From positions 124,001-188,000 of the forward strand of contig NZ_JAIMCB010000008.1 in assembly GCF_025499425.1 (NCBI RefSeq): DNA of 64,000 nucleotides, in the 5' to 3' direction. Made by a program: the position numbers and the translations under genes. The notes under the pieces were generated by a model. That model made no database searches and was not told the origin of the DNA. It was given only the letters and a program-made list of their open reading frames with translations. The DNA comes from Acidiferrimicrobium sp. IK. GTDB taxonomy: Bacteria; Actinomycetota; Acidimicrobiia; Acidimicrobiales; Palsa-688. Shown here one piece after another: positions 27,887 to 37,387 of the stretch (the first letter of the stretch is position 1; each line of letters opens with the position of its first letter).

Positions 27887-29515
27887 TCACCCGCCGCACA
27901 CGGGGTCGCTCAGCCCGGACGCCGCCGAGCCGTCCTTGCGGCCGACCTGGACCTGGACGCAGCGCTGACTACCGACCGGGTCGGCGACGATCGCCACCGG
28001 CACCGACGTGACGGTGGGCGCCTGCCCGACCACCTCCCACCGGTACTGGTCGCCGGGCAGGGGCGAATCGTAGGTCCAGGCGAACTTTACGTGCCCGGTG
28101 TCGACGCGGGTCCAGGTGACCCGAGGCGTACCTGGATCTTGGGCTTGCGCCGCGAGGGCGTCTTGTGGCCCTGCACCGAGGCTCGAAGCCGCCGCCGAAC
28201 CTCTCGTCGTGGGCCGGCCGCCGCCACCGCCCGCGAGGGCCAGTGCGCCCCCCACAGCCAGCGCTACGGCGAGCACGCCTGCGCCCGCGACGACGAACTT
28301 CCTACGGCTCGCCGGTTCCGTCTGCCGCGGGGTCGTCTCCTCGGCGCTCGGCGCAACGACGGCTGGGCGCCTGACGGTGGGAGGCGCTGCGGGGACGCTG
28401 GGTCTGGCAGGGCTCTCCGCACCGGCGAGCGCCGGGGAGCAGTGGGGCATCGGGTCCAGGAGGGGCGCCGGGCTGCGAGGCACCGGGCTGCGAGACACCG
28501 AGCGAAGGGGGCCGGCCACACCGCCCTGACCGTCCGCCACGATCGCCCGGCGCCGGGTGGGGGGGGCCTCCCCGGCGAGACCACCCCGGTCCTGCGTGCG
28601 GTCGTTCCCGGCCTCGATCGCAGTGACGCCGCCGCTCTCGTGCGCAGGGGAGTCGTCCATCACGACCAACTCGGTCCGCGCCCAGCCTTGGTCGCTTTCC
28701 ACACCTTGCAACATGCGGGCCAGCTCCAGCGCAGTTGCCGGGCGGCTGGCTGGGTCCTTGGCCATCGCTCGGCCGAGTACCCGCTCCAGCGAGGAGGGTA
28801 CGTCTTCGCGACCCGTACGGGGGGCAGGCTGGCTGAGAATCCGGTGGGCCAGGGCCGAGGACGAGTTGTCGCCGCCGGGGACTTCGAAGGGCGAGTGCCC
28901 GGCCAGGAGATGCCAGATGGTCGCTCCTAGGGAGTACACGTCGGCGGAGCGCCCTGCCGGGGCGCTCGAGAAGATGACCTCCGGGGGGGACCAGGGTACG
29001 GACATGCCGCCGACGTCGCTGTCCTCGCCGGCTCCTGTCGTGGCGATCCCGAAGTCGGTGAGGCCCGGTGCGAGGAAGCGGCTCGTCAAGACGTTGGCCG
29101 GCTTGATGTCCCGGTGCAAGATCCCGGCCCGGTGTGCGGTCTCCACGGCGCCGGCGATCTGCACGCCGATTCGAAGCACCTCCGCAACGTCGAGCCGTTC
29201 GGTCTTGGCCCGCACTGCCAGGTTGGGGGCCGGGTAGTACTCCATGACGAGGTAGGGGCGCCCGTCGGCGGTGACGTCGGTGGAGAACACCTGCACGATG
29301 TTGGGGTGACCGGCGAGCGCTGCCATTGCGTCGGCCTCGGCGCTGAACTGGGCTCGGGCCGCCTCGGAGGTGACGTCCTCGGAGAGGACTTTGACCGCGA
29401 CCTGGCGACGGGGTCGGGCCTGCAAGTAGAGGTAGACGTCGGCGTACCCCCCCGAGCCGAGCGGCCGGACGAAGGTCAGTCCCGGAATCTCGGGTGCTGC
29501 GGTCGTGGCGGTCAC
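27887..29515 (-). CDS. Transmembrane Ser/Thr protein kinase (Pkn type)
   Basis: 542 aa. Kinase domain at about 12-275: glycine loop GSGGYADVY (20-28), Lys42 in VAVKVL, HRDIKPANV (Asp136, Asn141), DFGIA (Asp154). The activation-segment end reads VPWSPPE rather than the usual TPxYMAPE. After a Pro/Arg-rich linker comes one membrane helix (KFVVAGAGVLAVALAVGGALAL) and an outside domain of about 100 residues with a Cys pair, resembling an FN3 fold. GTG 29515 gives a GTGA overlap with the FHA gene. It likely phosphorylates the FHA proteins and the FHA secretion ATPase made from the same operon. Confidence 0.92.
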   Translation of the reverse strand: MTATTAAPEIPGLTFVRPLGSGGYADVYLYLQARPRRQVAVKVLSEDVTSEAARAQFSAEADAMAALAGHPNIVQVFSTDVTADGRPYLVMEYYPAPNLAVRAKTERLDVAEVLRIGVQIAGAVETAHRAGILHRDIKPANVLTSRFLAPGLTDFGIATTGAGEDSDVGGMSVPWSPPEVIFSSAPAGRSADVYSLGATIWHLLAGHSPFEVPGGDNSSSALAHRILSQPAPRTGREDVPSSLERVLGRAMAKDPASRPATALELARMLQGVESDQGWARTELVVMDDSPAHESGGVTAIEAGNDRTQDRGGLAGEAPPTRRRAIVADGQGGVAGPLRSVSRSPVPRSPAPLLDPMPHCSPALAGAESPARPSVPAAPPTVRRPAVVAPSAEETTPRQTEPASRRKFVVAGAGVLAVALAVGGALALAGGGGGRPTTRGSAAASSLGAGPQDALAAQAQDPGTPRVTWTRVDTGHVKFAWTYDSPLPGDQYRWEVVGQAPTVTSVPVAIVADPVGSQRCVQVQVGRKDGSAASGLSDPVCGG

Positions 29516-31080
29516 TGGATCGCCTCGTAGCGGAAGGACACGTCCTCTGCCAGGCTGACCGTCGTTCCCGGAGAGATGGCCGTCGGGTGGTTCGACCGGA
29601 GCCGTTCGGGGTCGCGCCCGTCGCGCAGCAGCCATGTGCCGTTGGTCGACGCGAGATCGGTGACGAGCACATGCCAGCCGTCCAAGTCGATCCTGGCGTG
29701 GTTGCGGGAGATGTCCGAGCCTGCGCCCAGCTTCACGAGGTGGGGCCCGTCGCCTCCGATCGCGGCGTTAGAACGGGGCGATCGGCCCATGACAACGCCG
29801 CGATCGAGCATGACGATGTCGCCCGTCGAGAGCCGGAGTACACCGAGCGGCGGGCGCGGGACGGCCACCGGCTCCTGCTCGGCGATGAGAGCCACGCAGG
29901 TCCTGCACCGCTCGGCTTCAGGCGGGTTGAGGTGCCCTGCCGGGCAAGTCGTGGCCAGGACCGAGGGGACTTCGCGGGCAGGTACGAGCGATGGCATGGC
30001 GTCTCGCCGGACGGTCATCTCCTCCATCGGGAAACTCACCCCAGCCAGCAGCGAGTTAGGGAGGGGTGGCGTCGGCGAGGGCAACGTCGGCGGGGGCCAT
30101 GTCGGTGGGGGCAGCGTCGAGAGGTCCACTGGCCGAGGTGCCGGCACCGGTGCCGGCGGCGGCGCGTCCCCTAGGGGGGCCCACGGCAGCGCATCGATGA
30201 GGGTCGGGGCCGGCAGTTCCGCGGTGGGGGACGACGAGGGCGGAGGGACGGACACCGCCTCCTCGTCCTCCATCGGGGTGGTGGCCGCCGGCGCGCTCAC
30301 GGTGTCGGGGCTGGTTGAAAGGACCTCGGGGGTGGCCGGGCGGATCGCCGCATCCTCGACGCTGCGCCGGACGGTGGCGCCGAAGAGGTGCTGGTAGCGG
30401 CGAACGCCCTCCCCCGCGAACGGCAGATCCTGGGGGTCGGCGTCCTCGACAGCCGAAGCCGACCGGTCGTCGCCGAGCACGGGCGCCGGGGGGTCGTCGT
30501 TGGACACCGGCGCTGGCACGGGGGGATCGGCCGGAAGGTGCTGGTCGGACGCCCCGCAGGCGTCGTCGAAGGCCCGCAGCGTCGCTGCGTCGGGCGTCGC
30601 GTACTGTCCGACTGCCGGGTGCCGCCCAACTGCCGGGCGCAGCCCGACCGCCAGGTGCAGCACCAAGCGGCCGGCCTGCACCACTCCTTCGACCAACGGG
30701 AGCGAGAGCGACGAGGCGCCGCCGGGAACAGCGTCGAGGACCAGCTCTTGGGGGATCGGCCGGACGCTGCGCTCGGCCCAGGTGGTCACCTCCCGACCGT
30801 CGACCTCGACCTCGCCCGACGCAAGGATGGCGACCTCCCCTCTTGCGAGAAGGCTGACGCCTGCACCGGCTGGACCGACGTGAGCGATGGCGAAGCCCGG
30901 CATCGCCCGGAGGTCCGTCGCCCCCAGGGCCTCGAGCAGCGAGGAAAGATCGGTTCCGCTGCGAACGACTTCCCACACCCGCTGCACCACGGGATCATCG
31001 ATGGCCACTGCAACCATCACCCAGGTGTCGGGACCAGCGAGGGCGGCCCAGTCCCCGGGCTCGTAGGTCGAGCTGGTCAT
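29512..31080 (-). CDS. FHA-domain protein with central zinc-ribbon-like motif
   Basis: 522 aa. The N-terminal 160 residues are an unknown globular domain. A Pro/Ala-rich disordered middle follows, then a CPAGHLNPPEAERCRTC motif near 385 and a C-terminal FHA domain (VMGRSPRSNAAIGG, ISRNHARI, LASTNGTW) at about 415-520. The FHA core residues Arg, Ser and Asn-Gly are intact, so phosphothreonine binding is expected. It lies between the phosphatase and kinase genes with 4-nt overlaps on both sides. A role as adaptor that brings kinase targets together is inferred. Confidence 0.85.
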   Translation of the reverse strand: MTSSTYEPGDWAALAGPDTWVMVAVAIDDPVVQRVWEVVRSGTDLSSLLEALGATDLRAMPGFAIAHVGPAGAGVSLLARGEVAILASGEVEVDGREVTTWAERSVRPIPQELVLDAVPGGASSLSLPLVEGVVQAGRLVLHLAVGLRPAVGRHPAVGQYATPDAATLRAFDDACGASDQHLPADPPVPAPVSNDDPPAPVLGDDRSASAVEDADPQDLPFAGEGVRRYQHLFGATVRRSVEDAAIRPATPEVLSTSPDTVSAPAATTPMEDEEAVSVPPPSSSPTAELPAPTLIDALPWAPLGDAPPPAPVPAPRPVDLSTLPPPTWPPPTLPSPTPPLPNSLLAGVSFPMEEMTVRRDAMPSLVPAREVPSVLATTCPAGHLNPPEAERCRTCVALIAEQEPVAVPRPPLGVLRLSTGDIVMLDRGVVMGRSPRSNAAIGGDGPHLVKLGAGSDISRNHARIDLDGWHVLVTDLASTNGTWLLRDGRDPERLRSNHPTAISPGTTVSLAEDVSFRYEAIQ

Positions 31081-31865
31081 CCGCCTGCTGCGCCGCTCGT
31101 CGCAGGCGGCCGGGGCACGGTGGTCTCGTCGACGCCCGCCTCTCGGAGCGCGCTGTCGACCACGACGACGGTCACGTTGTCGGAACCTCCAGCTGCAATC
31201 GCAGCGTCCACGAGCCCTCGCGCTGCTTCGGCAGGATCGGAGAGGGAGTTGGCGATCGCTGCGATCACCTCGTCGTCGAGCTCCCCGCTCAACCCGTCAG
31301 AGCAAAGGACGAACCGCTCGCCCTGCTGCGGAGGGAACAGCCAGGAGTCCACGGTCGGGACCGGTTCGATGCCGAGCGCCCTGGTCACGATGTGGCGCCG
31401 GGAGTAGCTGCGCGCCTGGCGGCGCGAGATCCGGCCCCGCTCCACCATCTCCTCCGCCTCCGAATGGTCCACGGTGACCTGGGCGAGCATCCCGTCAGCC
31501 AGGCGGTAGAGCCGGCTGTCGCCGACGTTGAAGACCATCCAGTGGTCCTCGCCGCCCACCGTCACCGATACGAGGCCGCAAAGGGTCGTTCCCATGCCGG
31601 CGAGGGTGATGTCGGCCTGGGAGGCCGCCACAATTGCGGCATTTGCGCGCTCGATAGCGGCGCTCACGTCGGCCACCGTCAGGTCGCCGCGGCCGGCCAA
31701 TTGCTGCAGCGCCTCGGCGGCCAGCCCACTGGCGACATCGCCGGCAGCGTGACCGCCCATCCCGTCGGCGACGACGAAGCAGGGGGACGCGCAAACGAAT
31801 CGATCTTCGTTGACGTCACGTTGACCGATATCGGTGTGCGCCCCGCACTCGATCCCGCCAGCCAT
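31077..31865 (-). CDS. PP2C-type Ser/Thr protein phosphatase
   Basis: 262 aa, a bare PP2C catalytic domain without a membrane helix. Metal ligands are in DVNEDR (17-22) and VADGMGGH (Asp34), CSDGLSGELDD, and SDNVTVVVV. It counteracts the kinase encoded two genes downstream. It is the first gene of the minus-strand chain; its ATGA overlap with the FHA gene supports one transcript. The promoter must lie in the 207 bp shared with the divergent nSTAND gene. Confidence 0.94.
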   Translation of the reverse strand: MAGGIECGAHTDIGQRDVNEDRFVCASPCFVVADGMGGHAAGDVASGLAAEALQQLAGRGDLTVADVSAAIERANAAIVAASQADITLAGMGTTLCGLVSVTVGGEDHWMVFNVGDSRLYRLADGMLAQVTVDHSEAEEMVERGRISRRQARSYSRRHIVTRALGIEPVPTVDSWLFPPQQGERFVLCSDGLSGELDDEVIAAIANSLSDPAEAARGLVDAAIAAGGSDNVTVVVVDSALREAGVDETTVPRPPATSGAAGG

Positions 31866-32005
31866 CTACTCCGTCGCCCTCCGGTAATGCCCGATGTTGC
31901 TGGCGCCGACAGTAGCCACGACATCCAGCAGCACAAGACGACAGGCCGTGAATCAGTCCTCGGTCGGCGTGCGGGCTTGTACGGACTTGGTAAAAGAGCA
32001 GGTCA

Positions 32006-32052
32006 GCCGGCGCCGAGGGCGGCGCCGGCCGCGCCTACTATTTGCTGCAAAT
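32006..32052. promoter_or_regulatory. Hairpin, -10-like box and perfect palindrome between the PP2C operon and the nSTAND gene
   Basis: Inverted arms GCCGGCGCC (32006-32014) and GGCGCCGGC (32021-32029) are followed by TACTAT (32036-32041), a good -10 for the plus strand. The perfect 13-bp palindrome ATTTGCTGCAAAT (32040-32052) lies just before the ribosome site. It is well placed as an operator for the HTH domain of the downstream protein. No transcription data. Confidence 0.45.
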
Positions 32053-32072
32053 CGTCACGGGAGAGGCAGGTC

Positions 32073-35000
32073 TTGGCCATAGTTGACCGACCCCACCCGT
32101 CCGAAATCCGCACTCGTGAGGATCTTCGGGCGGCAATGGCAGTGCTGCGGGCCCGGTCGGGGCTCTCGGTCCGCCATTTGGCGAGGGCATCGGGCGTCGA
32201 ATCCGGCACGTTGAGTGGCTGGTTGACGGGGAGGCATTTGCCCAATCCGTCGCAACTGTCCTCCCTGCAATCCGTGCTCGCAGCGTTGGGACTGGACGAT
32301 CCGAGAGAGGCCGCCCTCTGGGTCGACGCGTTCGGGCGGCTGCGGTCGACGACCGACGGGCGCAGCGGTCGTGGCTCATCGCCGTACCGGGGACTCGAGC
32401 CGTTTCGGGAGGAGGACGCCGACGTCTACTTCGGGCGCCGTCAGGTCACCAAGGAGGTGCTGGCGCTCGTCTCCGGGCTGCCTGGGCCCGGGATGGTGGC
32501 GCTGGTCGGGGCCTCCGGTTCGGGCAAATCGTCCCTACTCCGGGCCGGGTTGGTCCCAGCTCTACGCGCTGGTGACGCTTCTGGGGGCCAGGTGGCGGTG
32601 CATGTCATGTCCGCCGACCAGCTGGACGAGGGCGTGCTGGACCTGGGGTCGGACGGGTCCGCAGTGGTGATCGTCGATCGCATCGAGGACGTCCTCGTCG
32701 CCGCCGAGCCTCACCGGCGAGAGCGCCTCGACCGGTTGGAGGAGTTGGGGCGGCGCTGTCGCGTCGTGGTGGCCGTGCGAGCAGACTTCTACGACGATGC
32801 CGCCTCTGAGGTGGCGCTCATCGACGCCCTCCGCCACCGCCAGGTCCTGGTCACCCCGATGACGACCGAGGAACTCCGGGAGGTGATCGTCGGTCCTGCG
32901 GAGGCGGTTGGCGCCGGCGTCGAGGGGGCGCTGGTCGACCTTGTGCTCTCCGACCTGCGCACAGGGGACCCGGGAGGCTTCGCCCACGAGCCCGGCGTGC
33001 TGCCGCTGCTCTCCTATGCCCTCCTCGCCGCCTGGGAGAGCGGTTCTCGCAACCAGCTCACCGTGGCCGACTACGTCACCGTCGGGGGCATCAGCGGCGC
33101 CGTCCTCCAAGCTGCGGAGCAGCTCTACAGCGCTCTGGACAGCCCCGAGCAACAGGTAGCGCGAGCGCTGTTCTCCCGTTTGGTCAGAGTCGATGGCGGC
33201 GCCCGCCCCACCAGGGCGCGAGTTGACCGCCGCGAGATGCTCGACACTGGTCACCCGAGCCACGACGAAATCGCTGGTCGGGTCCTCGAGCGCTTCGTCG
33301 CCGCCCGGCTCGTCACCGTGGACAGCGGAGCGATACAACTCAGCCACGAAGCACTGCTCGTCGCATGGCCGCGCCTGGCCAGGTGGGTAGAGGCCGATAG
33401 GGAGTGGCTGCACCTGCACCATCAACTCGCCGACGCAGCTCGGGCCTGGGACGGCTCCGGGCGCCACGGGTCGATGCTTTGGAGGGGCCCACGCCTGGCT
33501 GGGGCCGTCGAGGCGGCCACCACGCCGGGGCGGTCGCTCAACCGGGTCGAGGAAGAGTTCGTGAGCCGCTCCCGCGAGGAGGAGCACCGCGAGCACCGAA
33601 GGGAGCGGCTCCACACCCGGCGCACCCATCGACTCCTGGCCGCTCTCGCAGCGGTCACGGCGGCGGCCCTCGCCGCAGCGGCTGTCGCCGTAGTCTCGAC
33701 ACGACAGGCGCAGCGGACCCGCGATCAGGCCATGTCGCGAGAAGTGGCCATCGAGGCACGGCAGCTCAGCGGGTCCGATCCCGCCGTCGCCGCCCAGCTG
33801 GCCGTAGCTGCCTACCGGTTGGCCCCGACGGTCCAAGCTCGATCTGCGCTGCTCGACGCGAGCGCCGCCGACATCCCGACCCGCATCACAGGTCCCGCTG
33901 GCCCCCAATTCGTGGCCCGCTCCGCCGACGGAAGCTTGCTTGCTATCGCCCGCACCGGGGACGACACCGTCGCCCTCCTCAATCCGTCCTCCCCGGCACA
34001 CATCGCAGGACGGGTGGCCGCCCCTCCCGGCGGCAAGGATTTCGCTGTCGCCCTTCGGGCCGACGGCGCGCTGCTCGCCGTTGGAGGGGACACCGGCACC
34101 GTCGAGCTCGTCGATGTCCGCCGACCGGCGGCGCCGGCACCGGTAACGTCGATCCGGGTGGCACCCACCACCATCTACGCACTGGCGTTCTCGCCGGGCG
34201 GGGGCCACCTAGCCGCTGCCGGCGCCGACGGCAAGGTCCACCTCTACGACATCAGCGACGCTGCACTCCCCCGTGCCGTCGGGGTGCTCGCGGGACAAGG
34301 CGGTGCCTTCAAGGCTGCGGTGTGGCTGCCCGACGGCAGCCTGGCGGCGGTCGGCGCGGGCGGTAACGCCGACATCTGGCTGCACGCCGCCGGTCGGCCC
34401 TTTGCCCTCCCGGGCGCCGGCACCTCCGACCTCGAGGCTCTGGCCGTGAGCCCGGACGGTACCCGCCTCTTGGCCGGCGCATCCGACGGAAGCCTTCACC
34501 TTTGGAACCTCACCAAGGCGAACGCACCGTCCCTGGCCCCCGCCCCGGCCCGGGACGTCACTGCGCCCATCGACTCGGTCGCCTTCAGCTCCAACGGCGC
34601 GTACCTGGCAGCCGGTACCGCTGATGGAAGCCTCCGCGCCTACCACAGCAGCACGCTCACCGTGGCCTCAATCGAACAGGCGCCATACCCGGTCACCGGC
34701 GTCGCCTTCGCCGCCGGCGACTCTCGTCTGGTGGCCGTCGACTCGGGAGGTGGCGTCCAGACCTGGACGTTGCCGCTAGCCGGCATGCTCGACGAGCCAG
34801 GCAACGTCTTCGGGCTGGGGTTCGCGACTGACGGGCGCCTGGCTGCCACCTCGGACGGCGGAGCAGGAGACGTCACGCTCTGGGCACCGAGCGCCGGCAT
34901 CCGGCCCGATGTTCGAAGCGAGGTCCACCTCCCTGCCGCACTCGGCCCCGTCGCCGGCGCTGGTGCGATCCGCCCCGACGGTCGCCTTTTGGCCGCCGCC

Positions 35001-35828
35001 AACCGGGCCGGGGCCGTGCAGCTATTCGACGTAACCGACCCGGCTCACCCCGAAGCGGTCGGTGCCCCGCTCACCGGCGGCCACCCTCTCGTCGAAGACC
35101 TTGCATTCAGCCCGACCGGGAACCGTCTCGTCGCAACCGACGACGCCGGTGACTTGCTTACCTGGGACGTCACAGATCCCGCCCACCCGCGAGCCATGCC
35201 GACCCGCCACGACACCGCCGGTGAGATCCTCAGCGCGACCTTCGACCGCGGCGGGCACCTACTCGCCACCACCAGCAGCGACAACGATGTCCGCCTCTAC
35301 CGCATAGAAGGCGGGGGTACTCGCCTCCTCGCCACCCTCGGTGGCTTTACCAACTATGCCTATACCGCGGTGTTCACCCCCGGCGACAGGACCTTGATCG
35401 CCGGAAGCGCCGACGGCACCGTCCGGCTGTGGAATGTCGCCGATCCGACCCACCCCGTCCTTCTCGGCCGACCCCTCAGCGGCCCGACCGGCTATGTCTA
35501 CCAGTTGGCGCTGAGCCCGGACGGGTCCACCCTTGCGGCAGCCAGCACCGATCACTCCGTCTGGCTGTGGAACGTGGCGGACCGCAGTGCACCTTCTCTG
35601 CTGGCCACCCTCTCCGCAGCCGGCGGCGCGGTGTTTGCTGTCACCTACCGGCCCGACGGCAGCGCCCTCCTCGCCAGTGGCAGCGACCAGATCGTCCACG
35701 TGTGGGCCAGCACCGCCAAGCAAGCCGCTACAGCGATCTGCGCCACCGCCGGCTCGCCCGTGTCCAGAGCCGATTGGTCCCGCTACGTGCAGGGGGAGCC
35801 GTACCATCCGCCGTGCCCAGGCACCTGA
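32073..35828 (+). CDS. HTH-nSTAND1-WD40 signalling/defence NTPase
   Basis: 1251 aa. An XRE-like HTH at about 12-80 (LSVRHLARASGVESGTLSGWL) is followed by the nSTAND1 lead YRGLEPFREEDADVYFGR (105-122) and a P-loop GASGSGKSS (146-154) with Walker B AVVIVDRIEDVL. A winged-helix region ending in SHEALLVAWPRLARWV precedes a coiled segment, one membrane helix near 525-545 (LLAALAAVTAAALAAAAVAVVS) and about 12 WD40-like repeats to the end. TTG 32073 has GGGAGAGG seven nt upstream; the open frame extends to 31392 without homology. STAND proteins switch on by ligand-driven oligomerisation. Confidence 0.88.
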   Translation: MAIVDRPHPSEIRTREDLRAAMAVLRARSGLSVRHLARASGVESGTLSGWLTGRHLPNPSQLSSLQSVLAALGLDDPREAALWVDAFGRLRSTTDGRSGRGSSPYRGLEPFREEDADVYFGRRQVTKEVLALVSGLPGPGMVALVGASGSGKSSLLRAGLVPALRAGDASGGQVAVHVMSADQLDEGVLDLGSDGSAVVIVDRIEDVLVAAEPHRRERLDRLEELGRRCRVVVAVRADFYDDAASEVALIDALRHRQVLVTPMTTEELREVIVGPAEAVGAGVEGALVDLVLSDLRTGDPGGFAHEPGVLPLLSYALLAAWESGSRNQLTVADYVTVGGISGAVLQAAEQLYSALDSPEQQVARALFSRLVRVDGGARPTRARVDRREMLDTGHPSHDEIAGRVLERFVAARLVTVDSGAIQLSHEALLVAWPRLARWVEADREWLHLHHQLADAARAWDGSGRHGSMLWRGPRLAGAVEAATTPGRSLNRVEEEFVSRSREEEHREHRRERLHTRRTHRLLAALAAVTAAALAAAAVAVVSTRQAQRTRDQAMSREVAIEARQLSGSDPAVAAQLAVAAYRLAPTVQARSALLDASAADIPTRITGPAGPQFVARSADGSLLAIARTGDDTVALLNPSSPAHIAGRVAAPPGGKDFAVALRADGALLAVGGDTGTVELVDVRRPAAPAPVTSIRVAPTTIYALAFSPGGGHLAAAGADGKVHLYDISDAALPRAVGVLAGQGGAFKAAVWLPDGSLAAVGAGGNADIWLHAAGRPFALPGAGTSDLEALAVSPDGTRLLAGASDGSLHLWNLTKANAPSLAPAPARDVTAPIDSVAFSSNGAYLAAGTADGSLRAYHSSTLTVASIEQAPYPVTGVAFAAGDSRLVAVDSGGGVQTWTLPLAGMLDEPGNVFGLGFATDGRLAATSDGGAGDVTLWAPSAGIRPDVRSEVHLPAALGPVAGAGAIRPDGRLLAAANRAGAVQLFDVTDPAHPEAVGAPLTGGHPLVEDLAFSPTGNRLVATDDAGDLLTWDVTDPAHPRAMPTRHDTAGEILSATFDRGGHLLATTSSDNDVRLYRIEGGGTRLLATLGGFTNYAYTAVFTPGDRTLIAGSADGTVRLWNVADPTHPVLLGRPLSGPTGYVYQLALSPDGSTLAAASTDHSVWLWNVADRSAPSLLATLSAAGGAVFAVTYRPDGSALLASGSDQIVHVWASTAKQAATAICATAGSPVSRADWSRYVQGEPYHPPCPGT

Positions 35829-36095
35829 CGGTCAGGGTCGACCGCCGCCACCTGAGCGTCGCGAGGATTCCCGGGGGCGAGCCGACTGCTAGGGAGAGCC
35901 CTCAGCGGATCCACAAGGCGTGTTAACCGCAGCACCGCTCGCGCCTTGCGGAACCCCATCCCTGCAGTGGCTGCCGCCAAGTAGTGGTATCGGCTCAGCG
36001 GGGCGCGTCGAGCGCGGCGGAGAAGCCGCCATGTGGGTGAGGGAGACCGGTAGTGTCACAGCGAGTGACGATATCCAATCCGGTATCATGCGCTC

Positions 36096-36674
36096 ATGGA
36101 TTTTGCGAGCGAGCTGATACGAGAGGCCCGGCTGTCAGCTGGCCTCTCCCAGCGTGAGATCGCCCGACGCGCTGGAGTTCCGCAGTCGTCGGTGGCGCGC
36201 ATAGAAGCAGGTCGGCGGGATCCTGGTGCCGGCTTGCTCGACCGGCTCGTCGCAGCGGCAGGCCACCGTCTGATAACGGTGCCGACGCAAGGTCGCACCG
36301 TCGCCGAGACGGCCCGTCGGGTCGCCGCCAGCGCAGCCAGCGGCTCCGGGGCCGAGGCCTTCCGGCTGCTCATCCAGCTCTGCGACACCCTCGACGCCGA
36401 GCCGCTCGCCACCAGAGGCGCCCTCTGCGCCACGCCGGCCCAGCCGACCGGCGACTCCCGCTATGACGCGTTCATCGCCGCAGCGGTCGAGCACTTCCTC
36501 GCCGCAGCCCGCCTGCCCGTGCCCGCCTGGACAGACCAACCGTCTCGCTTCGTCACACCATTGTGGTTCGTGGCCGGCATCCCCGGCTATGAAGCCGACG
36601 CCTACCTGAGCGCCCCCGCCAGCTTCTTCCGCCACGGCGTGATGATCAACAGCTCTGAGTTGGCCAGCGCATGA
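36096..36674 (+). CDS. XRE-family regulator/antitoxin paired with a nucleotidyltransferase
   Basis: 192 aa. An HTH fills the first 60 residues (AGLSQREIARRAGVPQSSVARIEAGRRDPG). The rest is helical with no recognised domain. Its stop overlaps the next start as ATGA. HTH proteins of this type precede nucleotidyltransferase-like toxins in many actinobacteria and usually repress the pair. The upstream region carries GTCAC/GTGAC arms (36055-36069) and GATATC/GGTATC half sites close to the start, which are possible operators. Confidence 0.8.
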   Translation: MDFASELIREARLSAGLSQREIARRAGVPQSSVARIEAGRRDPGAGLLDRLVAAAGHRLITVPTQGRTVAETARRVAASAASGSGAEAFRLLIQLCDTLDAEPLATRGALCATPAQPTGDSRYDAFIAAAVEHFLAAARLPVPAWTDQPSRFVTPLWFVAGIPGYEADAYLSAPASFFRHGVMINSSELASA

Positions 36675-37213
36675 TCTCCGGCGGAGTGCTTTTCGAAGCT
36701 GACATCCGGCGGCTCCTGACGGCGCTGGCGACAGAGCTGTCTGCCAGGAAGGTGAAAGCCCGGATCTTCGTAGTCGGTGGTGCGGCGATGGCGCTGGCGT
36801 ACTACGACCGGCCCGCCACCAGAGACGTCGACGCCATCTTCGCTCCTGCTGACCTTGTCCTCGAAGCCGCCGCGGTCGTCGGCCGCCGGGAGGGAGCACC
36901 CGCGTCGTGGCTCAACGACGCAGCCAAGCTGTTCGTCCCCGAGCACGTCGGGCTCGATTCCGGACCGACGGTTGTCGCAGTCGAGGGGATCACCGTCTCG
37001 GTCGCGCCGGCGGACCTGCTCCTGGCCATGAAGTTGCGAGCGTCGCGAGGCCGCCGGGACGTGGAGGACATGGCGGTGCTCCTCGACCGGCTCGACATCT
37101 CGACCGAAGGCCAAGCACTCGACATCTACGAGCGCTTCTTCCCCGAGGATCCGCTCCCTGACAGAGCCGGCCCGGCGCTGGCCCACGCCCTCCGCGTGAC
37201 CCACCGGCCCTGA
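36671..37213 (+). CDS. Nucleotidyltransferase-fold protein (DUF6036/AbiEii-like), likely toxin
   Basis: 180 aa. The nucleotidyltransferase core is visible as VVGGAAMALAYYDRPATRDVDAIF, with the GG turn and DVD metal-binding pair. LLLAMKLRASRGRRDVEDMAVL is the common second half with the K...R.KD-like motif. Proteins of this group act as tRNA- or protein-modifying toxins in type II/IV modules, or as housekeeping transferases. The tight coupling to an XRE gene favours a toxin-antitoxin module; the exact substrate is not predictable. Confidence 0.75.
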   Translation: MISGGVLFEADIRRLLTALATELSARKVKARIFVVGGAAMALAYYDRPATRDVDAIFAPADLVLEAAAVVGRREGAPASWLNDAAKLFVPEHVGLDSGPTVVAVEGITVSVAPADLLLAMKLRASRGRRDVEDMAVLLDRLDISTEGQALDIYERFFPEDPLPDRAGPALAHALRVTHRP

Positions 37214-37387
37214 CCGCGCCACGCGAGGTGTCGGCTGGGCGGTCGCCGGCTTTTCGCAAGTGCACCTGACCCTGACCCGTGCTCCAGTGCGGCTCGGGGG
37301 CACGCGCTCTCGGGCTCCGTCGTACCCCTCATTCGGCCGCCCGGTGAAGCTATGGTTCGGGGGTGTCCTCCGGTCCCGGCGCCGAGA

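Noticed and set aside
31392..32072. Extension of the nSTAND protein into the PP2C gene
   Set aside because: It is antisense to the PP2C catalytic motifs. TTG 32073 has a good ribosome site and a promoter-like region before it.
32562..34208. 548-codon open frame antisense to the nSTAND gene
   Set aside because: It has no domain pattern, and the opposite strand carries clear P-loop and WD40 motifs. High GC produces long antisense frames throughout the window.
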